A stretch of 6,460 nt of DNA from Chloroflexota bacterium (GTDB lineage Bacteria > Chloroflexota > Anaerolineae > Anaerolineales > UBA11858), in assembly GCA_003513015.1 (NCBI GenBank), contig DOTA01000406.1:1-6460 (forward strand), given 5' to 3'. Positions 5,753-6,460 of this stretch are shown piece after piece. Positions within the stretch are counted from its first letter, which is position 1; each line of letters begins with the position of its first letter. The notes beneath the pieces were generated by a model. It did no database searches, was not told where the DNA came from, and saw nothing but the letters and a program-made list of their open reading frames with translations. The position numbers and the translations under genes are program-made.

Positions 5753-6460
5753 TTAAGGCGTTGGTGTGCGTGTAGGCGTAGGCCAGCGGGTTAGTGTGGG
5801 GGTGGGGGTATCGGTGGTTTCAGGTGTGGGCCAGCGCGTGGGTGTGATTGTGGGTGTCACCGGTGTGGCTGTGGGGTGACGGGTAATCGTTACCGTGGGG
5901 GTGATGGGCGTGGCCACCGGGCGGCGCGTCATCGTGGGGAGTGGGGTGCCGGTGGGCTGCAAAGTTCCGGGCAAATTTGTGGGGGTGGGCGTGGCACTGG
6001 GAATCGGAGTCCGCGACGGGGTTAGTGAGGGGGTGGGTGTTCCTGTGGGGGTGGGAGGCTTTGTGGGTGCCGGTGTCATTGAAGGGGTCGGCGTGAAAGT
6101 CGCTGTCGAGGGTGGGGGATTCCCTAAAACAGTGAAAAAATTCACCTGGAACCAGTCAAATCCTAAAAATAATTGCACCTGATATTCACCCGGTAGCCAT
6201 TCTTCAGCTTTGGGGTGCCAATCTGAATAGCCGTAACCGCCAGTGCCGCCATCCCAGGGTTTGGTTTCGAAATTAACCAATTCGTCCTGGCGATACCACA
6301 GCGCCGTCCATTGGATGCCATCCGCCAGTCCATTATAAGAGAAGGCTGCGTACATCGAGCCTACCGGGTTGGTGAAGGTGTCGGTGGAGTCTATACCCCG
6401 ATTTAAACCATCCAGGCCGAGATTGCTGAACTCGATCTGGCTGAAAACGGCCTCGGCAGG
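5753..6460 (-). CDS. Putative exported protein with beta module and Thr/Pro-rich C-terminal tail (5' partial)
   Basis: The frame is open from the right edge for 235 residues, so the true start and any signal peptide lie outside; the internal ATG at 6355 falls inside the folded module and is not the start. Residues about 9-113 form a beta-rich module with many Trp, Tyr and Gly: MYAAFSYNGLADGIQWTALW, then WYRQDELVNFE, then WLPGEYQVQLFLG and NFFTVLG. I associate this pattern with extracellular modules of Chloroflexota proteins but cannot name a family. Residues 114-235 are almost entirely Thr, Pro and small residues, ending TRTPTP. No LPxTG motif, C-terminal hydrophobic anchor or sorting domain follows, so the tail is terminal rather than a linker between two visible domains. 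Transcription ends at the shared hairpin immediately downstream. The function is unknown; cell-surface or secreted location is inference. Confidence 0.82.
   Translation of the reverse strand, partial: PAEAVFSQIEFSNLGLDGLNRGIDSTDTFTNPVGSMYAAFSYNGLADGIQWTALWYRQDELVNFETKPWDGGTGGYGYSDWHPKAEEWLPGEYQVQLFLGFDWFQVNFFTVLGNPPPSTATFTPTPSMTPAPTKPPTPTGTPTPSLTPSRTPIPSATPTPTNLPGTLQPTGTPLPTMTRRPVATPITPTVTITRHPTATPVTPTITPTRWPTPETTDTPTPTLTRWPTPTRTPTP
5756..5926 (-). repeat. Degenerate RxP-led 15-residue coding repeats
   Basis: The last 57 codons of the right-edge gene divide into four units, each opening with Arg-x-Pro: RRPVATPITPTVTIT, RHPTATPVTPTITPT, RWPTPETTDTPTPTLT and a truncated RWPTPTRTPTP. Unit boundaries on the minus strand start at 5926, 5881, 5836 and 5788. 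The period is 45 bases, with one 48-base unit. The DNA copies are diverged, so the repeat is best seen in protein. Confidence 0.6.

Noticed and set aside
5756..6121. Repeat array considered as CRISPR or a minisatellite
   Set aside because: Units are diverged, contiguous without unique spacers, and keep an open coding frame; they are protein repeats.
5895..6182. A 95-codon plus-strand frame reading Val-Gly repeats
   Set aside because: It is the complement of the Thr/Pro-rich coding sequence; GGN and GTN codons arise from CCN and ACN on the other strand.

Overview
The window reads as a bacterial chromosome segment, most likely from a Chloroflexota (Anaerolineae-like) organism. That placement is inference. 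It rests mainly on the protein at the right edge, which has an extracellular-looking beta module followed by a very long Thr/Pro tail, a style common in that group, and on the mixed 45-60% GC coding style. No rRNA or tRNA is present to confirm it.

Layout: five genes run left to right on the plus strand with almost no gaps (2-5707). A hairpin terminator follows (5719-5749), and then one convergent gene on the minus strand (5753-6460) runs off the right edge. The first gene is also cut by the window: its frame is open to base 2. No stretch over 300 bases lacks a gene; the largest gap is the 45 bases holding the terminator.

Genes 1 and 2 appear to be a tandem pair of divergent SPFH/Band 7 (stomatin-prohibitin-flotillin-HflK/C) proteins. 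Gene 2 is a clear case, with hydrophobic N-terminal segments and a full Band 7 domain. Gene 1 shares only the C-terminal half of that domain, preceded by about 300 residues of unrecognised helical sequence. Gene 3 is a small TPR-like protein whose base composition and codon use differ sharply from its neighbours.

Genes 4 and 5 are pseudouridine kinase (psuK) and pseudouridine-5'-phosphate glycosidase (psuG), together a complete route from pseudouridine to uracil plus ribose 5-phosphate. Gene 3 overlaps psuK by ATGA, and the psuK stop codon directly abuts the psuG start, so the last three genes are probably translationally coupled. No pseudouridine transporter is visible.

The most interesting signals are the SPFH pair with its helical domain, the compositionally foreign TPR gene inserted ahead of psuKG, and the RxP repeats and G-tract pattern in the right-edge gene. 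I see no mobile element, CRISPR array, RNA gene or riboswitch, and no promoter I can support.
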